64,000 bases of DNA from Paludibaculum sp. (GCA_029973955.1 JARKQJ010000218.1:186001-250000), one strand, 5' to 3'; positions 37,280-46,474 are shown, counted from the first letter of the stretch. A program made the numbers and translations. The notes: a model not told the origin generated them from the sequence alone.

Positions 37280-38212
37280 TCAGAGAAGTTCGACGGGATA
37301 GCCGGCGCCGAGCCAGGCGTCGAAGCCGCCGGCCAGCGGGCGGGCGTTGGCGAAGCCCGCTTTGTGGAACTTCAGCGCCAGACCGGCGCTGGAAGCTTCG
37401 TCGGGTCAGGTGCAATAGAACACCAGGTGCGTGCCGCCGGGCAGATCTCGCAGGTGCAGGGCGAGTTCGTCGTCCTCCATGCGGACGGCGCCGGGGATGC
37501 GCGCGCCAGCCTGTCGGATGGCGGAAGGGGAGCGCAGGTCGAACAGCGCCAGCGGTTCGCCGCGGTCCAGGATGCCGGCCAGTTCTTCGGGCTGGATGCG
37601 GGCGATCCGTGCCAGGCGGATGGCCCGGGCGCGCTGCCAGGCTTTCCAGGCGATCCAACCCGCCAGCGGCGTCACCATCACCAGCAGCAGGCCGGAGCCG
37701 ACGCGCGGCAGCCATTCGAAGACGCGTCTCACTTCCTGCTGCAGCAGGAAGCCGAGGCACAGCGCGGAAGCAGACCAGAGGGCAGAACCGGCCCCATCGT
37801 AGAGCAGGAAGCGCGCAGGCGTGATCCCGGCGCTGCCGGCCAGCGGCGGCGCGACGGTGCTGAGCCCGGGGATGAACTTGGCGAAGAGCAGCGTGGCCGG
37901 CCCCCAGCGCTCCAGGCGCGTGGAGGTCGCGCGGACGCAGGAGTCCGGCTCAAGCGAGAGCTTGCAGAGGAACGACAGGATGGAGCTGCCACGGCGGCGG
38001 CCGAGTTCAAACCAGAAGTAGTCGGCCAGCAGGCAGGCGGCGATGGAGAGGAGGAACGCTGAGGAGATGGAGTAGTAACCGAGTCCGGCCAGCGCGCCCA
38101 TCACCATCAGCACCGGCACGGCGGGCAGCGGCGCGCCGATCTGTTCGGCCAGCACCACGGCGAAGAGCAGCGCGTGGCCGTGTTTCAGCAGGAATCCCCA
38201 GAGTTCGGTCAT
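37280..38212 (-). CDS. DedA-family membrane protein fused to rhodanese, candidate selenoprotein (in-frame TGA)
   Basis: A DedA membrane domain (about residues 1-190, AEQIGAPLPAVPVLMVMGAL, then FAKFIPGLSTVAPPLAG) followed by a rhodanese domain from about 205. Such fusions occur in many bacteria. The frame meets a TGA at 37406-37408, codon 269, in the active-site loop: ...LVFYCT-TGA-PDEASSAG. Relatives, as I recall them, read YCxCPNEASxA there, so TGA stands for the second Cys while the first (Cys267) is kept. After it 41 codons continue with good rhodanese sequence (ARPLAGGFDAWLGAGYPVE) to a TGA at 37280-37282, giving 310 residues. A hairpin with a GGTCT loop lies 21 nt after the TGA. I infer Sec insertion, giving a Cys-Thr-Sec motif. 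A nonsense mutation, or truncation at residue 268, is the alternative. Confidence 0.8.
37370..37408 (-). promoter_or_regulatory. candidate bacterial SECIS element
   Basis: Read on the minus strand, the TGA (37408-37406) is followed by 21 nt and then a GGTCT apical loop (37384-37380). The loop is closed by a 6-bp stem AGCGCC/GGCGCT, a one-base bulge (C at 37391) and a 4-bp stem CTTC/GAAG (37395-37392 with 37373-37370). Bacterial SECIS hairpins need a G in the first loop positions at about 16-37 nt from the UGA; the E. coli fdhF loop also contains GGUCU. All these conditions are met. SelB binding is inferred. Confidence 0.72.
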
Positions 38213-38297
38213 TTGGGAAACGCCGGCTCACCAAACGCGAGAGCCGCCACTGAGCGTTGGATGCAGTTGGGCGGCTCGAAGTTGTCGCGAGGTTTCT

Positions 38298-39518
38298 TTA
38301 TTCGACGATCGCGGCATTGGCCATGCCGACGAAGGCGTCGCGCACGCTGCGCGTGTCCACCGTGGATTGCACCAGGAAGACGCCCACCAGGTTCTGCTTG
38401 GGATCCACCCAGCCGTAGGTGCCGAACGCCCCGCCGTGGCCGAAGGTGCCGATCTGCTGTCCGGTGAGCGTGCCCTGGTTGTTCTTGGTCACTTCCCAGG
38501 TCAGGCCGAAGCCGGTGCCGGGGTTGTGCCCGGCCTTGAGGTCGCCGGTGTGCAGCAAGGTCATGGTGGCGACCGACGACGGGGAGAGCAGGCGCTTGCC
38601 GTTCCACGTGCCGTGGTTGAGCATCATCTGGTAGAACTGCGCCAGGTCCCAGGCCGTGGAATACATCATGTGTTCGGGGCCGCTGTACTTGGCGCCCTTG
38701 CGGAACTCCAGCGGATCGCCGGCCAGGATGTTGCCGTCGGCCTTCGCGAGATGGCCGTCCTTCCTGCCGTAGACCGGCGCCACGCGCGCCTGCTTCTCGG
38801 CGGGCAGGAAGATGTAGGAGTCCGCCATGCCGAGCGGCTGGAAGATGCGCGTTTCGAGGAACTTTTCAAAGCTCATGCCGGAGGCGACTTCGATGATGCG
38901 GCCCAGCGTGGCGATGCCGGTATTGGAGTAGCGCCACTCGCTGCCGGGTTCGAAGTCGAGCGGTTGCTGCGAGTAGACCAGCGCGGCGTCGGCCAGCGTG
39001 CGGTCCAGTTTCACCATGATGGGGCCGAGCGGCGTGTTGTTGGGCAGGCCGGAGGTGTGGCTCATCAGGTCGCGGATCGTGATGGGCCGCGCCGGCTTCT
39101 TCAGCGTGCGCACGCCGTCCTTGTCGCTTACCAGCACCCATTGGTTGCGGAACTCCGGCAGGTGCAGTTCCACGGCATCGTTGAGCCTGATCTTGCCCTC
39201 CTCGACGAGCATCATGATGGCCACGCCGGTGAAAGGCTTGGTCATCGACATGATCTGGAAAATCGTGTCCTTGGCCATCGGCTTCTTCGCTTCGACGTCC
39301 TGGAAGCCCGCGGCTTCAAAGTGCGCCAGCGCGCCTTTTCGCACGACGAGGGTCACGGCGCCACTGACGGCCTGGGCGTCCGAGAAGGCTTTCATGCGCG
39401 GCGCGATGCGCTGCAGTTGTGCGGCGTCCATGCCGGCTTTGGCGGGATCGGGCGTCGGCGGCGCGGAGAACGAAGAAATGGCGGCTAGCAGCGCCAGGGC
39501 GGCAATTCGTATGATCAC
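38298..39518 (-). CDS. exported serine hydrolase, beta-lactamase class C / esterase family
   Basis: A 406-residue penicillin-binding-protein-like hydrolase with a signal peptide (IIRIAALALLAAISSFSA). The catalytic SxxK is SMTK at Ser91-Lys94, the second motif YSN is in EWRYSNTGIATLG, and a HGG triad element is in GTFGHGGAFGTYG. Such proteins act as esterases, D-aminopeptidases or carboxypeptidases more often than as true beta-lactamases. I place the start at the GTG at 39518 because GGAGGAG lies nine bases upstream; an ATG at 39539 is the alternative. It is divergent from the Tat protein at 39561. Confidence 0.88.
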   Translation of the reverse strand: MIIRIAALALLAAISSFSAPPTPDPAKAGMDAAQLQRIAPRMKAFSDAQAVSGAVTLVVRKGALAHFEAAGFQDVEAKKPMAKDTIFQIMSMTKPFTGVAIMMLVEEGKIRLNDAVELHLPEFRNQWVLVSDKDGVRTLKKPARPITIRDLMSHTSGLPNNTPLGPIMVKLDRTLADAALVYSQQPLDFEPGSEWRYSNTGIATLGRIIEVASGMSFEKFLETRIFQPLGMADSYIFLPAEKQARVAPVYGRKDGHLAKADGNILAGDPLEFRKGAKYSGPEHMMYSTAWDLAQFYQMMLNHGTWNGKRLLSPSSVATMTLLHTGDLKAGHNPGTGFGLTWEVTKNNQGTLTGQQIGTFGHGGAFGTYGWVDPKQNLVGVFLVQSTVDTRSVRDAFVGMANAAIVE

Positions 39519-39560
39519 TGGTGGAGACTCCTCCGGCATTATAAACACTGAGCGAGAAGT

Positions 39561-41210
39561 ATGCTGATTTCAAGACGTGAGTTTGCCGCGGCCATGGCTG
39601 CGCCCGCGCTGGTGACGACGAAGCTCGACGACGCGATGGTGAAACGGCACGACGAGGCCGTGGACCGGATGCTGAAGCAGCAGATTACCGACCCGGCCCA
39701 TCCCGGCGCCGGCGGCTATTTCGACGAGACCGGTTTGTACCACGCCGGCACGGGCGCGGGGCTGGCGGAGGGGTTCCTGGCCGCCTGGGCGTGCTCGCAG
39801 TCGAAGTACTACCATGCGCCGCTGATGATGGAGCGGGCGAAGCTGGCCATCGACTTCCTGAAGAAGCGGCAGCACGAGGACGGCACCATCGATCTTCTGG
39901 TGACCAACTTCCACTCCACGCCCGACCTCGGCTTCACGGTACACTCGGCCGCGGCGGCGGCGTGGATTGCGCGCGAGTCCGGCGCCAAAGAGGCCTACGC
40001 CGCGCTGGAGCCAATTCTGAAGAAGGCCGGCGACGCACTTGCCACCGGAGGCGTGCACACGCCGAACCATCGCTGGGTGGTGTGCGAAGCGCTGGCGATG
40101 CTCAACGAGCTGAGCCCCGATCCGCGCTTCGTCAAGCGCGCCGAGCAGTGGCTGTTTGAAGGCATCGACATCGACGCCGACGGCCAGTTTAACGAGCGCT
40201 CGACGACGATCTACAACACCGTCACCGACAAGGCGCTGCTGGTGGTGGCGCTGAAGCTGAACAAGCCGGAGCTGCTGGACCCGGTGCGGAAGAACCTGCA
40301 ATCGATGCTCTACCTGCTGCATCCGGACGGCGAGGTGGTGACCGAGATCTCGAACCGGCAGGACCAGTACAACCGCGCCGGCATGGAACGTTACTGGCTG
40401 CCTTTGCGCTACCTGGCGATTCTCGATAACAACGGGCAGCTGGCGGAGCTGACGCGGCGCGTGGAAGAGAAGGCCGGATCGCTGTCGGCCTACCTGCGCT
40501 ACCCGCTGCTGTCGAAGCCGTTGCCGGCATCGCAGCCATTGCCGGACAACTTCCACAAGCTGATGCCGGTTCTCGAGATCGCGCGCACGCGCCGCGGCGC
40601 GACCAGCGCGACGTTCATGATGGGCGGCAACAGCCGCTTCTTCACCATGCGGCGCGGCAAGTGTGTGGTGGAGGCGGTGCGCTTCTCGTCGGCGTTCTTC
40701 GGCAAGGGCCAGTTCAAGCCCACCAAATGGGAGCAGGTGGACGGCGGCTACCGCATGACGGAGCACCTGGAAGGGCCGTACTACCAGCCGCTGGATCCGC
40801 CGCGGAAGGTGGACGTGCGCGAGTATCACGACGTGGTGCGGCAGCGCCCGAAGAGCAACATCCAGCAGATGGACTACACGGTCTTCGTGAAGGAGAACAA
40901 CGGCAGCTTCCGCATCGAGATCGAAGCCAAGGGCACGGACCATGTGCCGCTGACGGTGGAAGTGACGCTGCGCGAGAACGTGAAGATCGACGGCGTGGCG
41001 CCCGTGGGCAAGGGCCCCGCGATGTATCTGCTGAAAGACGGGTACGCCACGGCGAGCGTCGGCTCCGATACCATCAGCTTCGGTCCGGGCTTCGCGGAGA
41101 ACCAGTATGTGGAAGTGCGCGGCGCGGAGCCGAGGCTCCAGGGGCAGAGCGTCTACATGACGGGCTTCACGCCGTTCAAGAAGGCGCTGGAGTTTAAGGC
41201 TCCAGCCTAG
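39561..41210 (+). CDS. Tat-exported protein, alpha/alpha-toroid-like, unknown function
   Basis: A 549-residue protein with a twin-arginine signal (ISRREFAAAMAAPALVTT). Residues of about 30-320 are helical with conserved aromatic and His/Asn positions (GGYFDETGLYHAGTGAGLAEG, NFHSTPDLGFTVHSAAAAA, TPNHRWVVCEALAMLNEL), as in alpha/alpha toroid polysaccharide lyases or hydrolases. The last 200 residues look like a beta-sandwich. This layout recalls heparinase-type lyases, but I cannot name the family or a catalytic residue. Its end overlaps the convergent methyltransferase gene by 17 bp. Confidence 0.75.
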   Translation: MLISRREFAAAMAAPALVTTKLDDAMVKRHDEAVDRMLKQQITDPAHPGAGGYFDETGLYHAGTGAGLAEGFLAAWACSQSKYYHAPLMMERAKLAIDFLKKRQHEDGTIDLLVTNFHSTPDLGFTVHSAAAAAWIARESGAKEAYAALEPILKKAGDALATGGVHTPNHRWVVCEALAMLNELSPDPRFVKRAEQWLFEGIDIDADGQFNERSTTIYNTVTDKALLVVALKLNKPELLDPVRKNLQSMLYLLHPDGEVVTEISNRQDQYNRAGMERYWLPLRYLAILDNNGQLAELTRRVEEKAGSLSAYLRYPLLSKPLPASQPLPDNFHKLMPVLEIARTRRGATSATFMMGGNSRFFTMRRGKCVVEAVRFSSAFFGKGQFKPTKWEQVDGGYRMTEHLEGPYYQPLDPPRKVDVREYHDVVRQRPKSNIQQMDYTVFVKENNGSFRIEIEAKGTDHVPLTVEVTLRENVKIDGVAPVGKGPAMYLLKDGYATASVGSDTISFGPGFAENQYVEVRGAEPRLQGQSVYMTGFTPFKKALEFKAPA

Positions 41211-41784
41211 CGATACGGAACATGCCGCGGAGGAAAGCGGGCTCCTCGTGTACGGCGTGGAGCCCGGCCTCGGCGGCCAGGCGCAGGGTGGGGGTGTTGA
41301 GGTCGGTGACGAGGAAGCGGAATAAGGGGTTGAGCGCGCGGCGCACGAGGCGCGGGCGGCCGGGGCCATCGTAGTACTTATCGAAGAGCATGACGCGGCC
41401 GCCGAGCTTGAGCACGCGCGCGGCTTCGCGCAGGCACTGGAGCGGGTCGGGGACGATGGCGACGATCAGGTGGAGGAAGACGCAATCGAAGCTCGCGCTT
41501 GGAAAGTCGAGGTGCTGCGCGTTCATCGTCTGAAGCCGCGCTCCGCACCGCGCGGCGCGTGGGGCGGCCTGGGCGAGCATGCCGGGGCTGAGATCGACGG
41601 CGTCGATGGAGAGTCCGGGCGGGAGCAGGGGCAAGTCGAGTCCGGTGCCGCAGCCGGAGATGAGGACGCGCTCGCCGGGCTGCAGGCGGGCGAGCTCGAT
41701 GGAGCGCCGGCGGTGCGGGGTCAGGGCGATCCAGCGGTCGTAGTGGGGAGCGTAGAGGTTGTAGCGGGTGATGGCCCAGTTCAT
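41194..41784 (-). CDS. class I SAM-dependent methyltransferase
   Basis: A 196-residue methyltransferase of the UbiE/Methyltransf_11 type. Motif I is ERVLISGCGTGLDLPLLP, followed by IDAVDLSPGMLAQA and FDCVFLHLIVAIVPDP, then LREAARVLKLGGRVMLFDKY. No signal peptide is present, so it is cytosolic; the opening ITRYNLYAPHYDRW is typical of this subgroup. The substrate is unknown. It lies 11 bp downstream of glcD on the same strand and may be co-transcribed. Confidence 0.85.
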   Translation of the reverse strand: MNWAITRYNLYAPHYDRWIALTPHRRRSIELARLQPGERVLISGCGTGLDLPLLPPGLSIDAVDLSPGMLAQAAPRAARCGARLQTMNAQHLDFPSASFDCVFLHLIVAIVPDPLQCLREAARVLKLGGRVMLFDKYYDGPGRPRLVRRALNPLFRFLVTDLNTPTLRLAAEAGLHAVHEEPAFLRGMFRIARLEP

Positions 41785-41795
41785 TGCGGAGTGGC

Positions 41796-43229
41796 TCAGT
41801 AGACGGGATTGCCGGGGATGAGCGGCGGCTGGCGGATTTCGGCGCAGCCGCGGCCGGCTGGCAGAAGTTTACCGGGGTTGAAGAGGCGCGAGGGGTCGAA
41901 GAGTTCGCGGATCCTGCGCATCATGTCAAGCGATTCGGCGGAGTACTGCTTGTCCATGAGGTGGATCTTCTCCATGCCGATGCCGTGCTCGCCGGTGATG
42001 GAGCCGCCGGCGGCGATGCAGTATTCGAGGATTTCGAAGCCGGCCTTCTGCGCCTTGTCGAGGTCGCCGGGGCGGCGGGCGTCGAAGAGGATGAGCGGGT
42101 GCATGTTGCCGTCGCCGGCGTGAAAGATGTTGCCGATGGTGAGCTCCACTTCGCGGCTGATCTCGCCGATGCGCCGGAGGGTGGGAGCGATCTGCGTTCG
42201 CGGCACGACGCCGTCGTGGACGTAGTAGAAGGGGCTGACGCGGCCGACGGCGCCGAAGGCGTTCTTGCGGCCTTTCCAGAGAAGCTGGCGCTCGGCCTCG
42301 TTCTTCGCCACGCGAACTTCGCGGGCGCGGCAATGGAGGCAGGCCTGGCGGACCTGCTCGGCCTGCTCCTCGACGGCTTCGCGCATGCCTTCGAGTTCGA
42401 TGAGGAGGACGCCGGCGGCGTCGGTAGGGTAGCCGGCGTGGACGGCCTCTTCGACCATCTGCATGAGGCAGCCGTCGAGCATTTCGACGGCGGCGGGGGT
42501 GATGGCGCGGGCGGTGATTTCGCTGACGGTGAGGGCACAGTCGTCGACGGAGTCGAAGATGGCGAGGAAGGTCTTGACGGTTTCGGGCTTGCGGAGGAGG
42601 CGGACGGTGACCTTGGTGACGAGGGCCATGGTGCCTTCGCTGCCGGTGAGGAGGCCGGTGAGGTCGTAGCCGGGGGCATCGGGCCAGGCGGCGCCGGTGT
42701 CGATGATGGAGCCGTCGGGGAGGACGAGTTCGAGGCCGAGGACGTGATTGGTGGTGACGCCGTAGGCGAGGGTGTGGGGGCCGCCGGCGTTTTCGGCGAC
42801 GTTGCCGCCGATGGTGCAGGCGCGCTGGCTGGAGGGATCGGGGGCGAAGAAGTAGCCGAAGGGGTCGGCGGCGGCGGAGAGATCGAGATTGACGACGCCG
42901 GGTTGGACGACGGCGCGCTCGTTCAGCGGGTCGATGGAGAGGATGCGGTTCATCCGCGAGAAGCCCACCATGATGCCGCCGTGGCGGGGGATGGCGCCGC
43001 CGCTCAGGCCCGTGCCGGCGCCGCGGCCGACGATGGGGACGCCGTGGCGGCGGGCGATCCGGACGATGGCGCTGACCTGTTGGGTGTCGTTGGGGAAGAC
43101 GACGATGTCGGGGCGGGCTTTGTCCACGCCGCCGTCGTACTCATAGAGGCGCAGGTCTTCTGAACGGTCGAGGCAGCCGCGCGGACCCAGCAGTTGGACG
43201 AGTTCGCTCTTCCAGATGGAGGTGGACAC
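41796..43229 (-). CDS. glcD: FAD-linked (S)-2-hydroxy-acid oxidase, GlcD type
   Basis: A 477-residue flavoprotein of the glycolate oxidase GlcD / D-lactate dehydrogenase group. The PCMH-type FAD domain contains PIVGRGAGTGLSGGAIP, TIGGNVAENAGG and LLTGSEGTMALVTKVTVRLL; the C-terminal substrate/FAD-oxidase C domain has HAGDGNMHPLILFD and GEHGIGMEK. The start is a GTG. No glcE or glcF is adjacent, so it may work alone as a dehydrogenase. It lies 36 bp downstream of a TlpA-like gene on the same strand. Codon use is C-ending on this strand. Confidence 0.9.
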   Translation of the reverse strand: MSTSIWKSELVQLLGPRGCLDRSEDLRLYEYDGGVDKARPDIVVFPNDTQQVSAIVRIARRHGVPIVGRGAGTGLSGGAIPRHGGIMVGFSRMNRILSIDPLNERAVVQPGVVNLDLSAAADPFGYFFAPDPSSQRACTIGGNVAENAGGPHTLAYGVTTNHVLGLELVLPDGSIIDTGAAWPDAPGYDLTGLLTGSEGTMALVTKVTVRLLRKPETVKTFLAIFDSVDDCALTVSEITARAITPAAVEMLDGCLMQMVEEAVHAGYPTDAAGVLLIELEGMREAVEEQAEQVRQACLHCRAREVRVAKNEAERQLLWKGRKNAFGAVGRVSPFYYVHDGVVPRTQIAPTLRRIGEISREVELTIGNIFHAGDGNMHPLILFDARRPGDLDKAQKAGFEILEYCIAAGGSITGEHGIGMEKIHLMDKQYSAESLDMMRRIRELFDPSRLFNPGKLLPAGRGCAEIRQPPLIPGNPVY

Positions 43230-43265
43230 GTGCGAATCCTAATGTAGCAAATAGGCGCCGCGGGA

Positions 43266-43787
43266 CTAGAGCAGGTCTTCGATCCCTTTGATGAGTTCCG
43301 GGTCCATCCAGTTGCGGGGGCCGATGTGCTTCTGGCGGACCTTGCCCTTGAGGTCGATGACGTAGGTTTCGGGATACTTGAAGGTGCCGTATTCGGCGCT
43401 GATGCCGGCTTCAGGGTCGCGGGCAGTGGGGAAAGAGATGCCGGCCTGCTGGAGGAAGCGTTTGTAGTTGGCGTCGTTCTTATCGACGCTGACGCCAAGG
43501 ACGACGACGCCCTTGCCTTCGAGTTGCTTGGCCATGGCCTGGAGAGAGGGCATCTCGTCGACGCAGGGCGGGCACCAGGTGGCCCAGAAGTTGACGACGA
43601 GGAGTTTGCCGCCGAAGTCGGAAGTGGAGATGCGGCGGCCGGCATCCGTGGTGACCTGGAAGCGGGGCGCGCTATCGCCGACGGAGACGAGCCGTTCGCG
43701 GAGCGAGTCCGCGACGACGAAACAGATGCCGATGAGCAGCAACGCGGCCACGGCTTGGATGGACACCACCAGCTTCTCGGTTTTCAT
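43266..43787 (-). CDS. TlpA-family membrane-anchored thioredoxin-like protein
   Basis: A 173-residue AhpC/TSA-Redoxin-like protein with an N-terminal membrane anchor (LVVSIQAVAALLLIGICFVV). The active-site motif is WATWCPPCVDEMPSL. TlpA-type proteins reduce periplasmic disulfides, for example in cytochrome c maturation or for copper centres. The start at 43787 (ATG) is preferred over a TTG three codons upstream. It is divergent from the queD-like genes (64 bp) and precedes glcD. Confidence 0.88.
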   Translation of the reverse strand: MKTEKLVVSIQAVAALLLIGICFVVADSLRERLVSVGDSAPRFQVTTDAGRRISTSDFGGKLLVVNFWATWCPPCVDEMPSLQAMAKQLEGKGVVVLGVSVDKNDANYKRFLQQAGISFPTARDPEAGISAEYGTFKYPETYVIDLKGKVRQKHIGPRNWMDPELIKGIEDLL

Positions 43788-43851
43788 ACCCAGCAACTTA
43801 TAATTGTATCCAGAGATCGAACCCGCGCATCAGCCCTCCTGTAAGCCCATC

Positions 43852-44262
43852 ATGCTGCTCACCCGAAAGATCGAGTTTTCCGCTTCGCACACGTGCTGGA
43901 ATCCGGCCCTGACCGAGGCGGAGAATCAGGCCGCCTATGGCGCCGACGCCAACCGGCACGGCCACGGCCACAACTATTCGCTGGAAGTGACTCTGGAGGG
44001 AGAACCGGACGCGGTGACGGGGATGGTGGTGGATCTGAAGGCGGTGAAGGCGATTCTGGAGCGCGAGGTGATGGAGCCGATGGACCACCGGCACCTGAAC
44101 CTGGAGGTGGCGCCGTTCGACCGCGTGGTGCCGACGACGGAGAACCTGGCGGTGGAGATCTGGCGGAGGCTGGAGCCGCGATTCGGCACGGGGCCGGCAA
44201 AGCTGCGGTGCGTGCGGCTGTACGAGACCGAGGATCTGTTTGTGGAGTACGAAGGGCGATAG
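43852..44262 (+). CDS. 6-carboxytetrahydropterin synthase-like protein, paralog 1 (lacks catalytic Cys)
   Basis: A 136-residue PTPS/QueD-fold protein, the family that turns dihydroneopterin triphosphate into 6-carboxy- or pyruvoyl-tetrahydropterin. Zinc histidines are His13 (SASH) and His38 and His40 (HGHGHNY). The Asp-His pair of the catalytic triad is present as Asp78-His79 (MDHRHLN). The catalytic cysteine of GKCNNPNGHGH is replaced: the aligned segment GADANRHGHGH has Asp32 there. It lies 6 bp before paralog 2, so they are one transcript with folE. Its function may need the paralog. Confidence 0.85.
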   Translation: MLLTRKIEFSASHTCWNPALTEAENQAAYGADANRHGHGHNYSLEVTLEGEPDAVTGMVVDLKAVKAILEREVMEPMDHRHLNLEVAPFDRVVPTTENLAVEIWRRLEPRFGTGPAKLRCVRLYETEDLFVEYEGR

Positions 44263-44268
44263 GCGGCG

Positions 44269-44766
44269 ATGGCGACGGTGAGATTGACAAGGCGCTTTCG
44301 TTTTTCGGCGGCCCACCGGTTGGACACGCCGCTACTGAGCGCCGCGGAGAACCGGGTGGTGTTCGGGAAGTGCAACAACCCGCACGGCCACGGCCACGAT
44401 TACACGGTGGAATTGAGCCTGGTGGGGGAACCGGACGCGCGCACGGGACGGTTGGTGCCGCTGGCGGCGCTGGACGCGTTTGCCGAAGAAGTGGTGTTGA
44501 AACAGTTCGACCGGAAGAACCTGAACGTGGAGATCGCCGATTTCGCGGCGCTGGTGCCGACGACGGAGAACCTGGCCGTCGTGCTGGCGCAGCGTGTAGC
44601 GCAGGCGTGGCCGCTGTGGTTCGGCGGCGGGCCGGCGCGGTTTGAAAAGCTGAGAATCTGGGAGACGAAGAAGAACATCTTTGAGATGTCCGCTCCGGTG
44701 GCGCCGGCAGGCGCAGAGACCGGGGGAGCAACCAATGCCAATGAAATCATCCAAAGCCGTAGTTAA
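44269..44766 (+). CDS. queD: 6-carboxytetrahydropterin synthase-like protein, paralog 2
   Basis: A 165-residue QueD/PTPS protein. The zinc His in FSAAH and HGHGHDY and the catalytic Cys35 in FGKCNNPHGHGH are intact. The usual Asp-His pair reads Asp81-Arg82 (FDRKNLN), so the histidine is missing. The C-terminus is extended by about 30 residues beyond the conserved IWETKKNIF. Its 3' end overlaps the folE start by 32 bp, so translation is coupled. FolE makes the substrate of QueD, so the three genes fit one pterin or preQ0 pathway. Confidence 0.88.
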   Translation: MATVRLTRRFRFSAAHRLDTPLLSAAENRVVFGKCNNPHGHGHDYTVELSLVGEPDARTGRLVPLAALDAFAEEVVLKQFDRKNLNVEIADFAALVPTTENLAVVLAQRVAQAWPLWFGGGPARFEKLRIWETKKNIFEMSAPVAPAGAETGGATNANEIIQSRS

Positions 44767-45358
44767 GCTGTTCGAAGCCAAGCGGGAAGAAGGGCAGATC
44801 GCCGAGCACATGCGGGAGGTCCTGCGCGGACTGGGGGAGAACCCGTCGCGCGAGGGGCTGCTTTCGACGCCGATGCGGGCGGAGAAGGCGCTGAAGTTTC
44901 TGACCAGCGGCTATGAGGCGGATATCGAGAAGATCGTGAACGGAGCGATCTTCAACGAGAAGTGCGATGAGATGGTGGTGGTGAAGGACATCGAATTCTT
45001 CTCGTTGTGCGAGCACCACCTGCTGCCGTTCTACGGCAAGGCGCACGTGGCGTACATCCCGAAGAACAAGATCATCGGGCTGAGCAAGATTCCGCGGCTG
45101 GTGGACGTGTTCGCGCGGCGCCTGCAGGTGCAGGAGCGGATGACGCAGCAGATTGCGGAGTGCATCAAGGAAGTGCTGGACCCGCAGGGCGTGGCGGTGA
45201 TCACAGAGGCGCGGCATTTCTGCATGATGATGCGGGGCGTGGAGAAGCAGCACTCTTCGACGACATCGTCGGCGATGATCGGACAGTTCCGGCAGCGGAA
45301 AGACACGCGGGACGAGTTTCTGTCGCACGTGCGGCACAACGGCCTGATGAATTGGTAG
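44735..45358 (+). CDS. folE: GTP cyclohydrolase I
   Basis: FolE opens GTP to 7,8-dihydroneopterin triphosphate, feeding folate, queuosine and tetrahydropterin. The 207-residue protein has the zinc ligands in FFSLCEHHLLPF and EARHFCMMMRGV, and the active-site SLCEHH-AYIPKNKIIGLSK block. I chose the ATG at 44735, with GGGGGA seven bases upstream; a second ATG two codons later is possible. The start is inside the end of the queD-like gene, so the three are coupled. Confidence 0.96.
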   Translation: MPMKSSKAVVKLFEAKREEGQIAEHMREVLRGLGENPSREGLLSTPMRAEKALKFLTSGYEADIEKIVNGAIFNEKCDEMVVVKDIEFFSLCEHHLLPFYGKAHVAYIPKNKIIGLSKIPRLVDVFARRLQVQERMTQQIAECIKEVLDPQGVAVITEARHFCMMMRGVEKQHSSTTSSAMIGQFRQRKDTRDEFLSHVRHNGLMNW

Positions 45359-45382
45359 CGGCGGCTGGTAGGATGGAAGGTC

Positions 45383-45772
45383 ATGGGTGAAAACTCGAGA
45401 AAGTTCCAGGCGAGCGACGCGGCTGGACGCGTGTGGCAGGTGGAGTTCCGCTGGCAGCAGAACGGCATCTCGATCCGGCACGCGGATTCGGTGGACTGCA
45501 AGTATTACCTGTCGAGCGGAGAAGAGAAGCGGGAACTGGCGGTGGCGCTGATGCATCCGGACCTGCTCCGGACGGCCGAAAAGCTGGGCCGTGAAGTGAG
45601 CGACGCGTGGTGTTTGCGGCTGGCGTCGGCCCACGTGCGGCGGATGATCGAGAGCGGGCAGGATGTGGAGAATACGCTGGTGGTGGTGGCACCGGAGGCG
45701 CTGGAGAGCTATGCCGAGGCGATCGACCGGGTAGACCGGGCGGAGCAGGAACGGCTGGCGTCGACGCGCTGA
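45383..45772 (+). CDS. small conserved protein of unknown function
   Basis: A 129-residue soluble protein, acidic at the C-terminus, starting 24 bp after folE and likely in the same transcript. It has a beta-rich first half (GRVWQVEFRWQQNGISIRHA) and a helical second half with charged repeats (ALESYAEAIDRVDRAEQERL). I see no catalytic motif and do not recognise the family. A hairpin directly after its stop probably ends the transcript. Confidence 0.7.
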   Translation: MGENSRKFQASDAAGRVWQVEFRWQQNGISIRHADSVDCKYYLSSGEEKRELAVALMHPDLLRTAEKLGREVSDAWCLRLASAHVRRMIESGQDVENTLVVVAPEALESYAEAIDRVDRAEQERLASTR

Positions 45773-45795
45773 GGACGCCTGTCCTCATCTTTCCC
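45770..45795 (+). terminator. intrinsic-type terminator after the folE operon
   Basis: A 7-bp stem TGAGGAC/GTCCTCA (45770-45776 with 45781-45787) with a GCCT loop, followed by TCTTTCCC. The left arm includes the stop codon of the preceding gene. The tract is short on T, so termination efficiency is uncertain. Confidence 0.5.
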
Positions 45796-45876
45796 GTTGC
45801 ATTGCGGGCCGGAGTTTGGCGAAAATTTCACTGAACGAGCTGACTGCAGCGCTTCCCAATCTGAGGAGAACGAGCC

Positions 45877-46456
<580 letters not shown>

Positions 46457-46474
46457 GCTGGAAGGGGGAGCTTC

